Assembly (NCBI GenBank): GCA_002077065.1
Contig: NAJO01000016.1
Span: 434,001-498,000, forward strand
Source: Cryoendolithus antarcticus
Taxonomy: Eukaryota; Ascomycota; Dothideomycetes; Cladosporiales; Cladosporiaceae
DNA: 64,000 nt
Direction: 5' to 3'
In this document: one piece after another, positions 22,091 through 33,884 of the stretch
Layout: the number at the start of each line of letters is the position of its first letter
Numbering within the stretch: position 1 is the stretch's first letter
The notes under the pieces: model-generated
Databases searched by the model: none
The model's input: the letters and a program-made list of their open reading frames with translations, nothing else
What the model was told of the DNA's origin: nothing
Made by a program: the position numbers and the translations under genes

Positions 22091-22655
22091 AGTGCGGAGT
22101 GTGTGATCTGCACGCGAAGAGCTGTCTGTGGCGCAATCGATCTGCGAAGGCGCGAGTACCGGTCCCGCGAGACAGCTTACACTAGGTGTCTAGGCTCTGA
22201 TTGGGGACTGAGCCTAAGCAGTGGACTCCATAGAGACGAAGAGCTGGCGGCCAGTGCGGCGAAACCTTCCAGCTCTTTGGTCTCGCTCTTGTGACGGTGG
22301 CCTCCGTAGGCTGCACAGCATAAGCTTCTTTCCAGGCGCCGAACGACTGAATTCGGTAGAGCGAGGCTTCCAAATTCAGCGTGCAAACGGTATAGTGAAA
22401 GCCAAAGTTCTATACTCGTTGTCCCAGCCATACACATCAGCTTCTCCGAAAGAGGCTGCATCGCTCCTGCCTTCACTACAATCCTGCTTGGGCTGCTGCT
22501 CAAATGAAATTGGCCTGACCTTGGTGTCTCGGCGTCGCTTCTTGTCCACAGTCCGCACTCCGACTGTCAAGCAAGTTGATATTGCAGAGCATCAGACATC
22601 ACGACCGCAAGCAGAGTCGATTCCACCCGCACTCGACCGTCCTGTCAAGACTCTC
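22091..22655. other. Region between array members, open but not protein-like
   Basis: The frame of the next gene is open back to 22221, but the predicted residues are compositionally unlike a family member. I treat it as 5' flank. Confidence 0.35.
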
Positions 22656-23609
22656 ATGTCCGACCTTGCTCAGAGGTGTTTAGGCGCCAGAACAGCATCA
22701 GCAGAAGTGAACATCGTCGCCGACGAGCCAGCAAAGCCAGGTTCTGAGCTCACAGACGAATACTTCCGGCTTCTGGATCTATCATCAGAACTCCGCTTGC
22801 TGGTATACGAAGCTTATATCGGCAATGCTGTCTGGCAGATAGATGATAAGAAGAGTTACCTGACATGCGGCCCTCTGCGTAGCGTCTGCAAGCTCATTCT
22901 GAACGAGTTTGATCCACTGTACACACAAGCGCAATGGCAGATCCGATGCATCGAAGCGGACGTGAAGAGCTTCAACTTCGGCAGACTCATAGAATTCCCG
23001 GGAGACGATGTTTGCGACGACTCGTACTGTTCACCACAAGATGAAACCCTCTCGACGGAGATTGATCCATTCGTCATCAACATCACGATGACCTTCGAGC
23101 ATCAACTCTCGGTCGAGCCACACTGCAACTACGCCTACCAAGATACGCTCGAGCCATGGCTCGCGCTGCATGCTGCGCATGGCTCGAATTGGCATTTCAC
23201 TTATGGTCCTCGTTTCATGCTCAGTGAAGACGAGTCACCGAGGCGTTACGTTGCCTGTCTGACGATGGGGAATTGTTGGCGGATTCAGTGTGCTGTGACC
23301 AGCCGGGAGCAATCGATGAGGCCAACCAGCTCAACGGGCCAGATCATGCAAGACATCATTCGGTCCGCGGCGAGAGTGTGTATCGTATCAAGTTTACAGC
23401 TATCTGAGGTGTCCACGCCCAAGGGATTGACGACGCATCAAACGCTGTGGCACATACTGACTGAAGCAGTGCCAATTGGGTACTGGAATGGCTGGAAATG
23501 TGAAGGATGTGTACACTGGCGCACCACATGCGAGTATCGGGGTTGTGTGCGAGGCTATTGCGACGACGAAACCGACGGTGGAACCGACGATGAGACCGGA
23601 GACGAATGA
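22656..23609 (+). CDS. F-box-like (LPPELR) protein, second full-length member
   Basis: 317 aa from ATG 22656, chosen because the family block starts about 30 residues later and the open frame further upstream (to 22221) is unlike any protein. Contains YFRLLDLSSELRLLVYEAY (F-box-like motif with S for P) and PLRSVCKLILNEFDPLYTQA. The C-terminal half has a Trp/Cys cluster (GYWNGWKCEGCVHWRTTCEYRG) and a repetitive acidic tail (CDDETDGGTDDETGDE). It shares the two conserved blocks and the Cys-rich end with the gene at 19570, so the two are paralogues. Role as a substrate adaptor is only suggested by the motif. Confidence 0.65.
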   Translation: MSDLAQRCLGARTASAEVNIVADEPAKPGSELTDEYFRLLDLSSELRLLVYEAYIGNAVWQIDDKKSYLTCGPLRSVCKLILNEFDPLYTQAQWQIRCIEADVKSFNFGRLIEFPGDDVCDDSYCSPQDETLSTEIDPFVINITMTFEHQLSVEPHCNYAYQDTLEPWLALHAAHGSNWHFTYGPRFMLSEDESPRRYVACLTMGNCWRIQCAVTSREQSMRPTSSTGQIMQDIIRSAARVCIVSSLQLSEVSTPKGLTTHQTLWHILTEAVPIGYWNGWKCEGCVHWRTTCEYRGCVRGYCDDETDGGTDDETGDE

Positions 23610-23817
23610 CAAGAGCGCAACAAGAATATAAAACGGCGATGATGATGGCTATTGCCTGATCCTCATCCCGTCAGTCATGCCATGATGTTACGAAGGGCCA
23701 GCGAAAGCCACGTTACACTGATCCGAGCTTCAGCTAGTATACAACAGTCCTACAACCAGTGCTTCTCTTGATGACGAGTAGTTGCTCATTACAGGCCAGC
23801 GAGCTTCCAATGCATCA

Positions 23818-26109
23818 TCAGTTTCTCCAACCCGCCGTACTCGCATACCCCAACGCCGATCTCGGACCCGCCGTAGCAGGCGAATCTTTCATCGGACTGC
23901 CCAGCGAAACATCCAGATATAGATCCTCTCCTCGGCGACTCGGCGTCAACTTCGGCTCCCACAGTGGGCTTCGTACCAGAGGCTCCCGATCCGTACGTAT
24001 TACTCTCGGGCCAGGGCTAAGTGTGTGATTGCGTGGGGTTTCGGGCGAGTAGCCGTAGCCTGTGCCAGCGTAGCTTGGTTTGCGGGCTGCAGCAGGACGG
24101 CCGGGTGGTGTCGTGGTTTGGCGGCCGTATCCTTTGAGGGGCGAGTCTTGGCGTGTGCGTTGCGTGGGTATCTGAGGAGGCTGAGTATCGACCTTCGAGG
24201 GCAGAGCTGATTGGCTATTCTTGCGCGAGTGTGAAAGACCGTCGATGTTGAGACCTTGCTCGAGATTGTGGGCGGCGTCATCGCCACGTCGTTTCGCAGC
24301 GAGTGTCGAGCTGGCCACTGGAGAATTCGTCGGCACTCGTTGAGGGGTGATCGGCTGTGTAGAACGGTTATGCTTCGTGATCTGGCAGTTTGGTGACTTG
24401 CTCACTTCATCAGCTTCCCATATTGTCGAGCTCGGTGACAATGCGGGTCTGGGCGATCTGGGAGGTATCTGACCACTCGGCTTCGGCACTTGTGGGTACC
24501 GCACGCCCTGGCCAGGACTTCTTGACTCAGGTACAGCGGAAAGCCGGCGACCGTCCGCGTCTAAAGGAGGGGTCATGTCATCGTCACCACCGCTCTCGAA
24601 GGACGTCTCGGAACCGCCACCAGTAGACCTGACTGAGCTACTTCGTACAGCACGAGGCGGGTATGTTGGCTTCGTCACCAATATTGTGGCCGGTACCGGT
24701 CGTCTTGTCTGCGTGGAGGCCGAGATGGGAGTGATCGGCGGAGTGCGACTTTCTGCGCTCGTGTAATACGTCGGCAAGTAGCTGTTAGCGGAGGCTGGGC
24801 TCTGTGTGGATCTCACATGCAGATCTGATAGCCTCGCTGGTAATGCACTTACTGCTGTAATCGGCATCGTCGGGGCAAGCGGCGCATCAGTCGGCTTCTG
24901 CTGCGCCCGTGGACTGGCGCGTGCTGGGATGTGCAGAGATAGACTGGGCGCCGCGACAGCGTCGGGTGATGTCGAGAAGTTGGCCGTGAAGTTCGGTCTA
25001 CCAGGTCTCGGTGGTACTGTCCTCGGTGGTGATTTCGGCTTGGGAGGTAGTCCGACCACATTTGGGGGTTGCTGTGAGTGTGGTGGTGGCGCGGCGGTCC
25101 GCGAGGGCAGCAGCGTCGCTGCCGGATGTGCACTCCCAGCCAACAACGCCTGGCTGCTCGTCTGTGCTAGCGCCGGCTCTGGTCGAGCCGGCAGAAGCTG
25201 CGAGATCGTGCGCACATGCTTTGTCTGCTCATCATTGTCTGGCGAGACTGATCTGTGCGGGAAGATGTGTTCTCGAGTCCCTCCATGCATAGTGATCTTG
25301 CCGACATTGTCGCCCAATGGTGCTTCGGACTTGCGGCCCTCTAGCTCTACCCTTGGCTTCGAGAAACCACCCAGCGGCCCACGCGGATCTGCAAACCCCA
25401 GACGGAAGGGTGAGAAGCGTGGAGGCGACTCATCGATGAAGTCAAAGGAAGCCGTCTCCTTTATCTTGGGCGTACGCATTGCTCTGCGTCTTCGACACCA
25501 GAGAATGAGATGGACAATCATCGCTGCCGTGATCATGGCGGAGAAGGCACCGATGCTGACGCCGACCGCCTGTGCGCTTGATAAATTCGAAGCACCGCTT
25601 CCAGAAGGAGCAGGTGCCGGAGCTACATTGGTTGGAGCAGATGCAGGTGAGCTACTAGCAGCGCTAAGAGACTTCGCTGCTGCAGTAGCCGCCGTGCTTT
25701 GTGACGCCGATGTCGTCGCCAGTGTGGATTGCGTGACCGATGAACTCGGTGAGCTCGGCGCTACAGTTGGACTCACTGCCACCGTCGTCGTTGTTATGCC
25801 ACTAGCTACTGAACTTGTTGGTGCTGCGGGTAGGCTGATCACACTATGTGTGGCCTTGACCGCGCTCGGCTGATCGCTGCAGATGTTGTACTGTGCCAAC
25901 TTGACCTCTTGCGATGTCTCTCCACAATTAAGTGACAGGCACCCGAAAGCGAGCTCTCCGAGAGTGAAACCTTTCAGTCCGTATCGCGAGCAGAGACAAG
26001 ATAGGTCGTTCGATGGGCATTCAAATCCAGAGCTGACCTGTGATGCGAGGCACGTTTGAGCGCAGACGGGAACTTGCTGCTGAAGTTGCAATGACAGGGT
26101 AGATGTCAT
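23818..26109 (-). CDS. CFEM-domain single-pass membrane protein with long cytoplasmic tail
   Basis: About 763 aa from ATG 26109. An eight-cysteine CFEM domain lies at the N-terminus (PVCAQTCL, FECPSNDLSCLCSRYGLKGF, LAFGCLSLNCG..YNICS). A Ser/Thr/Ala-rich stalk follows, then one transmembrane helix (AVGVSIGAFSAMITAAMIVHLIL) ending in a basic stop-transfer run (WCRRRRAMR). The remaining roughly 550 residues are Pro/Ser-rich and disordered, with PPRPG- and SPR-type motifs. CFEM proteins bind heme or act as surface receptors in fungi. No convincing signal peptide precedes the first Cys, so an upstream exon may be missing; a possible acceptor (ACTTCAGCAG) sits just before QVPVC. The 5' end is therefore provisional. 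Confidence 0.8.
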   Translation of the reverse strand: MTSTLSLQLQQQVPVCAQTCLASQVSSGFECPSNDLSCLCSRYGLKGFTLGELAFGCLSLNCGETSQEVKLAQYNICSDQPSAVKATHSVISLPAAPTSSVASGITTTTVAVSPTVAPSSPSSSVTQSTLATTSASQSTAATAAAKSLSAASSSPASAPTNVAPAPAPSGSGASNLSSAQAVGVSIGAFSAMITAAMIVHLILWCRRRRAMRTPKIKETASFDFIDESPPRFSPFRLGFADPRGPLGGFSKPRVELEGRKSEAPLGDNVGKITMHGGTREHIFPHRSVSPDNDEQTKHVRTISQLLPARPEPALAQTSSQALLAGSAHPAATLLPSRTAAPPPHSQQPPNVVGLPPKPKSPPRTVPPRPGRPNFTANFSTSPDAVAAPSLSLHIPARASPRAQQKPTDAPLAPTMPITAVSALPARLSDLHVRSTQSPASANSYLPTYYTSAESRTPPITPISASTQTRRPVPATILVTKPTYPPRAVRSSSVRSTGGGSETSFESGGDDDMTPPLDADGRRLSAVPESRSPGQGVRYPQVPKPSGQIPPRSPRPALSPSSTIWEADEVSKSPNCQITKHNRSTQPITPQRVPTNSPVASSTLAAKRRGDDAAHNLEQGLNIDGLSHSRKNSQSALPSKVDTQPPQIPTQRTRQDSPLKGYGRQTTTPPGRPAAARKPSYAGTGYGYSPETPRNHTLSPGPRVIRTDREPLVRSPLWEPKLTPSRRGEDLYLDVSLGSPMKDSPATAGPRSALGYASTAGWRN

Positions 26110-27059
26110 ATCGTCGTACACTTGCTGGCCGCGCTTCTAGGAATACTCTGTCCTGATATTGAATTGATTCCTTCTCTTCTGTCCAGGGAATCCACGGCGC
26201 TGAACCAGCAGCGGTCTATAACTCGATTATGACGAAGAAACCACGCCAGATACGAAAGAGACAAGGAAACACGCAAAGAAACTCGTTAGAATATCGCGAC
26301 AGAGCACCTAAGGAAACGAGGAAGCAGACTACAGGGCAGGGCAGCGGAGAGATTGTGTATACCAGGCACTCGGTGCACTGTTACCGCCAGCGACACAGTT
26401 CGCTAATGGGCGCGTCATACCGTTGTTGGCTTTACGCGCCATGCTCTGATATCGGTGCATGTGCGTAGGAGATGTATTGGCTGGGAGTGCATAGAGGAAG
26501 TGAGGTTTGGTCGCCGGCGCTTATGTTGTCAAGAAGTCGCGCTAGTACGCATCGAGCCGGGCACGTTTCGTAGGGCTGAGAGCCTACAAGTGCACACGAT
26601 TGCTTCTCATCTCTTGATACACACCATGGCAGGTTTTTTGTGCAAGCAGCAGAGCACCACACGTTGCATGTACCGGCCCCCGATGAAACATGACGTTACG
26701 CAGAGGCTACCACGATCTCCGCCATGTATCACATGCACTCAGCGAGAGCTTCGGCGCTTGTAGATGTTGGTGGCACTTGAGCCAATGCATTATGCGCTCT
26801 ACGATCATCCAAATCGCTGAACTCACTACGAGGATGTTCCTCCTTACCCACCCGAATGCTATGCAAGAACCGCCGCGAGCAGCCAGTGCGTCGCCTCCCC
26901 TGAACTCCATGCATGAGAACAACCCCTGAGTCTCAAGACAAATGACACCCAAAGCTCCAACGAACGCAACATGCCCTTACAGCCCAATATCGATGACATA
27001 CGAAAGTCTCCACCAAAGCGCACATACACAACGCCTGTCAAGCAGCTCCACTGCGCAGA
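26110..27059. other. Intergenic, about 950 nt
   Basis: Upstream of the CFEM gene; could hold a missed signal-peptide exon. I searched minus-strand ATGs and found none followed by a hydrophobic leader. Nothing else recognised. Confidence 0.4.
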
Positions 27060-28000
27060 TCACCCGCCGCTTGCACTCAGCATGCCGCCTTCTCGTAGTC
27101 CATGCACCAACCCTGGGACGTTGTCCAGGAACTGCGCCAGCGCCTTCTGCTTCTCCTCCATACTTCTGATTCCTGTGTCATCCTCATTCAGGTCCATCGC
27201 ATTGCCGCTATCTCCCGAGTGCGTCCTCGCGTGTCCACTCAGCGCAGCGAGCTTAGTCGGACTCCTCTGCAGCCCAACGGCGTTCGGCGCGCTGCTAGCC
27301 TTTTGCGATCCGACTTCGGGCATGAGGTAGAGGTATAGGAACTCCATCGCCCGTAATCTGACGTCTCGGCTCGTGCTCCGGGTCTTGTAGAGCGATGTCA
27401 CGGTAAGTAGTCCGTCTATGGACTCAAATGTGCGCATGTTGCGAGGGTTCTCCAGCATCGCTGTCATGAGGACCAAAAGTGCCGCACTCTGGACTGCAGG
27501 TGGGTTTGCGCTGTCCAGAAGATCGAGGAGGATGTTGAGATAGTCTTCGCGGCTAAAGAGCGCGCGCGAGGGAGGGTGCAGGATCAAGAGACCTTGGATC
27601 AAGTCGAGCGTCGAGAGTATCACAAGATCGTTCTGCGAGGACGGTGGGAAGCCGAGCAAGCGTTCGAGCGTCGAGAGCAGGCGTGAGGCGACTGTCAGAC
27701 GTGTTAGCATTCACTATAGCTTATCAACTTCCTCGAGGATCACATACCGTTGCATTGAAACCCTTCCTGCAGTCTGAAGAACTCCCGAAACGCCGCATCT
27801 TCCCTCAGATCGCTCAAACCTTTCGCATGGCCCCTGTGTCCATCATGCTCCGCCTGTGCCCTCTTCTTCGGCGACCGAGGCTTACTCTGCGCCAAACATA
27901 TCTGCGCTAGAAGTCCCTCGATCTGTCGTAAGCCTTTCCGGATCTTCAGCGCCTCGCGGGAAGAGATGTTGTCGAATGCTAGTGAGAGGAGAGCGTCCAT
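27060..28000 (-). CDS. cdc14: Septation protein Cdc14 (SIN component, not the phosphatase)
   Basis: Fission-yeast Cdc14 binds the Sid1 kinase in the septation initiation network that triggers cytokinesis. Exons 28000..27748 and 27691..27060, with a 56-nt intron (GTATGT..GACAG) inside a Val codon; 294 aa. Visible family signatures: MDALLSLAFDNISSREALKI, RKGLRQIEGLLAQICL, AFREFFRLQEGFQCNVASRL (created by the splice), LERLLG, LDLIQGLLILHPPSRALFSR and NILLDLLDS. It is helical and armadillo-like throughout. A Ser-rich insertion around residues 215-255 contains SP sites. Frame intact. Do not confuse it with the mitotic phosphatase that shares the name. Confidence 0.93.
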
Positions 28001-28359
28001 TGCTGACTTGAGAACGTCTAGTGCGACGAATGGCCAGCCGATGATGATATCGATATGAGGAGTGTTAGGTTCATGCAGCTAGGCGTCGGTCCATGGAGTG
28101 TGGATCTTCTCCACTTGTGTGTGTTCTGGGCGATTTGATTGTTGTGCAGGGCGCGCACAGCAACCGGACAAGAGAGGTTCCGAGCCGAAACCTAAAATGG
28201 ATCTTGCAGTCTATCAGTACATAACATCAGCCTAGCTAAATACTATATTATGCCATACGAGGAGCTTTGACGATGACAGTGTTTGAGTCATATATACAGC
28301 GATCATTGCGCACAATGCGGCCACTCAGTCGATAACCTGCATCTTTCGGTCTCTGGAAA
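28001..28359. other. Intergenic
   Basis: Promoter side of cdc14 and 3' flank of the sugar transporter. Nothing recognised. Confidence 0.4.
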
Positions 28360-30101
28360 CTATACTTTCTCTTCGTGCATGCTCACATGAGCAGTCTTTT
28401 CCATCCCCGACACGACGCTCGCGCTGCGGAAGACCGTCTCGGCGGCTTCAGCCACGTCGGCGTCGCGTCCCTCGAAGACCACGGCCATCTGCTCAAGCGT
28501 GTGGCCCCGAGTCTCGGGGTATGTGAAGTAGACTGTAATAGCCATGGTGACGATCACGATAAGGAAGACGAAGTAGTACTTCCAGCCGATGGCCTCAAGG
28601 GCGACTAACGGTATTGTCAGCATTTAGTCCTATGACCGCAGGTACTTCGGCACTTACTTGGGTTCACGAATGTGTTGAAGAAGATTGCAATGACGGTCGT
28701 GACCAAAGCAACAGTCAGACCGCGACTCCTCAACCGGTACGGGCAGATCTCGCAAGTGTAGCTGATGATCAACGGGGTGCTACGCATTCTGTCAGCTAGT
28801 GCACTCCAGTATTCGAGGCCGCAAGACTCACAGAGCAATGTCGTAGCCAGCGAAGAAGACGAAGAGGAATGGAATGACAGCAATACCAGTCGCCGCGTTC
28901 CCGGTCGCGGCGAACGAGCCTGAAAGTCCAGTAACGGTGACGAAACCCACGAACATGATAGCAGAGGACGCCAAGAACAGGAATCGACGGCCTAGGCGAT
29001 CCACCATGAAGGCTGCTGTCACACTGAAGATCAAGTTCCAAATGTTGATGCCAACAGCGATCAGCGTCTGATCGGTGACTGAAGTAACTCCGACGGTATC
29101 CAGAACGAGACTGAGATAGTAGCTGACAACGCCGTTGCCCGCCCACTGCGCAAAGACTGCCACGGTGAGGGTGATCCACAGCCTGTGTCGCATGCCTGGA
29201 GTCTTGAACATCTCAGCGTAGCTGGCGCTGCTGTGTGCTTCCCTCTCGATGCGGATGGTCTCGGAAATCTCGATCATCTCGTAGTTGACAAGTAGCGAGT
29301 CTTTGTCGCCTCCTGCATGCCACTTCTCGAGCATAACCCTGGCTTCCTCGTGGCGGTCAACGGACATGAGCCAGCGAGGAGACTGCGGTGAGAGGATCAG
29401 ACCGGGCAGGATAAGAACGGGAATCAGGACCTGCAGAATGGTAGGGATTCTCCAGCTCCAGTCATTAGCCATGTTGCGAGTGCCAAAGGTGATGAAGGCG
29501 GCGACGGTACCACCCACGTACCAGCCGCAATTGAAGAGCGCGCTGGCAATTCCGCGGTGCGTCGGGTACGCGATTTCGTTGATGAGAAGAGGGACGACAT
29601 TGGCCCAGCAGGCCGACGCGCAGCCAACAAAGAATCGGGAAAGGACGAAACCGATTGGCTTGTCACTTGCGCATAGTGCTATACCCAGTGCCATGAAGAT
29701 GTAGCCAATGTAGACCAAAAGCTTCCGGCCGTACTTGTTGTTGATGTACGGTGTGAAGCAACAAGTGATGCCGTTGCCGAGCTATGCTTGTTAGCTTTTA
29801 TGCAAGTGCATCAGTAGGTTTTGCGAGACCTGTAGGGACTTACCCAGTAAACCGCGTTGATGAACCCCAGCCATGCTCCAGTGGGCATGTCCATGAACTC
29901 ATGCCACTGGTCCAATGCTTGTATGCCGTTCATCAATGATCCATCATACCCGTTGGCGGAGGAGAACATGATCAGAGAGAAGAGGCAAAATTGCAGATAC
30001 ACGATGTGGCCTCGTTGGTACCATTTGCGGCCATCGTTGGGAAGGACAGCCAGCAGATCATTGCCAACTGCCTGTTGCGTGGCCACAGCACTGGCACCCA
30101 T
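28360..30101 (-). CDS. MFS sugar transporter (lactose/hexose permease type)
   Basis: Four exons: 30101..29844, 29781..28832, 28779..28658 and 28604..28360. All phases match; 524 aa. It has 12 predicted transmembrane helices. Sugar-porter signatures seen: SANGYDGSLMNGIQ in helix 1, NKYGRKLLVYIGY, SPRWLMSVDRHEEA after helix 6, DRLGRRFLFLASS, and PETRGHTLEQM at the end of the last helix. The splice makes FNTFVNPIALEAIGWKYYFVF, as in relatives. It probably moves a hexose or beta-linked disaccharide by proton symport at the plasma membrane. It is divergently paired with the GH3 beta-glucosidase across a 1.1-kb promoter, which suggests coupled uptake and hydrolysis. The exact sugar cannot be told. 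Confidence 0.93.
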
Positions 30102-31218
30102 GGTCTCGAGTCGGTGAAGGCTTGATCTTGAGGAAAGTGGCAGCGGAACCGCGAAGGCTTGATGTAGATGATCTTGTGAGAGCTTCTGCAGATCGCACTG
30201 GACGAGACAAGAGCCCTTATACTCGCACGTCAAGTCTCTAGGTGCTCCGTCGATCGGCGGTAGGGCCTGCTTTCCGCCAGGATGTTGTTTTCACAAGGTC
30301 GTCCTCCCCATGAAATCTCTCCACGACCCCACGAATCCACTCTCGCGTGTCTTGGAGATCTTGGACGGGTGAGCCTTTCGAGGAATCCATCGCTGGCAGA
30401 GCTCCGGGTGGCGCGTTTGTGATGCACTTGCAGTCCAGAGCTACGCGAAGGTTCAACGTCGGAAGGGGATGGAGATCCACACTTCTTTACAGTCTGCTCA
30501 ACTGGTGTCCACGAGATTACTTGCTGGACTGAGAAGTACCTACTCTAGGATGTGCTCAACGCCTATGTCCAGCGCAGGCTCTTGCCTGATCCGGAGCCAA
30601 ACTCACGTGAGCCCACGCAGTAATCGCCCACCACGAGATAACTAATCTTACTGTAATTTCTACAGTGCTAAGCTTCTCTCCGCACGCAGCTAGCGGAGAA
30701 ATGTGTAGGAGAAACACCTCTCCCTCGAACGCCATCGGTGGTCAAGCTCGAAAGGTCTGGCCCTGGGTTCACGATGCCAGCTCACTGCACCTGGTTTCGG
30801 GCTTTGCCGGCTTCTGTCCATAAGGGTTTTACGGACGGGCCCATGTTCCTCTGAGTCTTGGCTGTGGTGTTGAAGAAGATTCGCGGCTCCAGCTGCCGTG
30901 CAGTCCGCGAGGCAGTCTTCACGCCCAAGTCCCACGGACATACCCATGAGGTGGCTGCCAGTGCTTCAGAGCATGGCACTGGTCTCTCGCATGGACGGGG
31001 CGCCTTGCCGAGGAGTACAACAACAGCCGAGTGTTGGTATCCACATAGTGACTAGAGGGTCTTGACCGAATCGCGCTCAGCCGGTCGAGGGGCTGATGTC
31101 GTGGCGTGTGAGAAAGCCGACGACTGCTCATAAAGTCGACATGTCTGCATGAGACAAAGAGAAGTCCAGCTCTTCTCGCACTTTCATTCCTTCGCTACCT
31201 CGTCAAATTAGCCTGAAG
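30102..31218. promoter_or_regulatory. Divergent promoter between sugar transporter and GH3 gene
   Basis: 1.1 kb without a convincing gene, upstream of both genes. It is long for this gene-dense window, consistent with regulated expression of both. A CCG-N5-CGG element lies near 30247. Confidence 0.5.
30247..30260. promoter_or_regulatory. Candidate Zn2Cys6 binding site
   Basis: CCG TCGAT CGG followed directly by another CGG: an inverted half-site pair of the kind bound by Zn2Cys6 dimers. Such motifs occur by chance, so this is only a candidate, about 150 nt upstream of the transporter start codon. Confidence 0.2.
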
Positions 31219-33884
31219 ATGGCACCTTTCATGGACGACACGCCCTTGTCCGGTATGAAGTCACCACAGAAGAAGCTCATCGACGACGACTTCGACACCG
31301 AATCACTGATCAAAGAGCTCACACTTGAGGAAAAGGCATCTCTACTGGCTGGTATGTACAGCTAGACTATTGACGATAGTTCGAATGACAACTGACTGGT
31401 TCCCTCAGGCAAGGACTTCTGGCATACTACAGCGGTTCCCAGATTGCGGATCCCGTCCATCAGACTCTCAGATGGACCCAACGGGATTCGAGGCACGAAG
31501 TTCTACGGCAGCACACCTTCAGCATGTCTACCATGCGGGACTGCAATCGGTGCCACCTTCGACAAAGATCTGGCCCAACGCATTGGCCACCTGCTCGCCG
31601 ATGAAGCCAAAGCAAAAGGTGCACATGTAGTCCTGGGACCCACGATCAACATACAACGAGGTCCGCTGGGTGGGCGTGGGTTCGAGTCATTCTCTGAAGA
31701 CCCTGTGCTTTCTGGTACCTTGGCTGGCTACTACTGCAAAGGTTTGCAAGAGCGAGACATCGTTACGACACCTAAGCACTTCGTATGTAACGACCAAGAA
31801 CACGAGCGCATGGCCGTCAGCTCGATCGTCACAGAGCGAGCTCTGCGTGAGATATACTTGCTGTCATTTCAGATCGCTATCAAGTTATCAACACCTCGCG
31901 CTATCATGACAGCATACAATCGATTGAATGGTACGCACTGCGCTGAGCGGAAAGATCTGCTCCAAGACATCCTGCGGGGCGAATGGGGCTGGAAAGGCTT
32001 GGTCATGTCTGACTGGTAAGTTACTCATGAAGATACATCCGCGAGCTTGGCTGATATATATTCAGGTTCGGTACATACAGCACGTCGGAAGCCCTGCAAG
32101 CTGGCCTCGATCTCGAGATGCCGGGACCAACCAGATGGCGGGGTAAGGCTCTTACACACGCAGTGCAATCGAACAAAGTCCGGATGTCAGAGCTCGACGA
32201 GCGCGTACGTCCTGTCTTAGACCTCATCAAGGCGGCGAATGCCTCAGGTGTCCCGGAAGATGCGCCTGAGGAGGAGCTCAATCGCCCAGAGGATCAGTTG
32301 TTCCTACGAGAGGTTGCTTCGAAGTCCATCGTTCTGCTGAAGAATAACGAGGATGTGCTTCCACTCAAGAGCGACAAGCGCATTGCAGTCATCGGGCCAA
32401 ACGCCAAAATCGCAACTTACTGCGGCGGCGGCAGTGCTTCGCTTAACGCATATCGCGCTGCGACCCCGTTCGAAGGCATCACTGCTCAAGCGAAAGCCAA
32501 TGTCGACTTCGCCCAGGGCGCGTACGGACACCGGATGCTTCCCCAGCTTGGCAAAGTCCTTCGCACTGTCGACAATGAGCCCGGATTCACAGTGCGCACA
32601 TACAACGAGCCGTCCAGCGTCAAAGGTCGCAAGATACTTGAAGCGAAGGTGCTTAACGACTCGAACATCTTCTTCGTGGATTATGACGTTCCTGGCTTGC
32701 AGTCTGTGTGGTATGCCGAGGCTGAGGGCATCTTCACGCCTGAAGAGTCCGGAGAATATGATTTCGGGTTGGCTGTCTGCGGTACCGCTGAGCTTTTCAT
32801 CGACGGACAACTGATCATCTCCAACGTCGAGAACCAAAGGTCTGGATCCAGCTTTCTCGGCACAGGCACGGTCGAGGAGAAGGCTCGAATGCATCTAAAA
32901 GCAGATCGAAGCTACCATATCACGCTGCAGTGGGGATGCAATAAGACAAGTACTTTGAAACGTGCTGGCACAGTCGACTTCGGACACGGCGGCCTCCGAT
33001 TCGGTGGCTGCAAGCACATCGAGACGGAAGCTGCCATCGAAGCCGCCGTGAAGCTTGCTTACAGCACCCCTCAAACAGTCCTGTTCGCCGGTCTTAGTGG
33101 AGAGTGGGAGTCAGAGGGTGAGGACAGACCACATATGGACTTGCCACCTCATAGCGATGAGCTCATCTCGAGGGTGCTCGACGCGAATCCAAACACAATC
33201 GTAGTGATCCAAAGCGGCACGCCCGTCACTATGCCGTGGGTAAGCAAGGCCAAAGCTATTGTGCAAGCATGGTATGGTGGCGACGAGACGGGGCACGCTA
33301 TCGCGGACGTGGTCTATGGAGCCGTAAATCCGTCCGGGAAGCTGCCACTCACGTTCCCGAAGAAGCTCAAGGACAATCCGACATACCTCAACTACCGATC
33401 TGAAGGCGGCCGTGTGCTGTATGGCGAAGATGTATATGTCGGGTATCGCTACTACGAAGAGATGGAGGTCGAGCCACTGTTTGCCTTCGGACATGGACTG
33501 TCGTATACCACCTTCGAGCTTTCGGATCTCGAGCTGAAGCCACAGAGTAACAACGATCTCGTTGTCAAGTGCTCGGTGCACAACACGGGCTCGAGAGAAG
33601 GCGCAGAGACTGTACAGATCTACGTTGCGCCTGTATCGCCGCCACTCAGGCGTCCGGTCAAGGAGCTGAAGGGCTTCACTAAGATGCTGCTCGCACCTGG
33701 GAGGAAAGCCGCAGCCGAAGTCAGCATTGATCTGGTGCGTGCGACTAGCTACTGGGAAGAGAAGGAGAGCCGATGGTGCAGTGCTGCAGGCGAGTATAAG
33801 GTCATGGTAGGGACGAGCAGTGAGGGCAAGTTCCTCGAGGCTCTGGTGAAGGTGCAGAAGACTACATTCTGGAATGGTCTGTAG
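31219..33884 (+). CDS. GH3 beta-glucosidase with PA14 insertion
   Basis: Three exons: 31219..31351, 31409..32015 and 32066..33884; phases match; 852 aa. Releases glucose from cello-oligosaccharides or aryl beta-glucosides. No signal peptide, so probably intracellular, like the Kluyveromyces-type enzymes. The nucleophile is Asp246 in GLVMSDWFGTYS (Trp codon completed by the splice). The likely acid/base is Glu595 in EWESEGED. Order: GH3 N-terminal barrel ([28 protein letters not shown]), C-terminal domain start ([17 protein letters not shown]), PA14 insertion at about residues 420-560, return to the GH3 C domain ([11 protein letters not shown]), and a fibronectin-III-like end. Pairs with the transporter upstream for uptake-then-hydrolysis of a disaccharide. 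Confidence 0.96.

Noticed and set aside
22221..22655. N-terminal extension of the LPPELR gene at 22656
   Set aside because: Open frame, but the residues are unlike family members and lack conserved blocks; the ATG at 22656 is the better start.
24806..25873. 355-aa plus-strand open frame rich in Gly, Ala and Cys
   Set aside because: It is the mirror of the Pro/Ser/Ala-rich CFEM coding strand; such shadows are expected from its codon bias.
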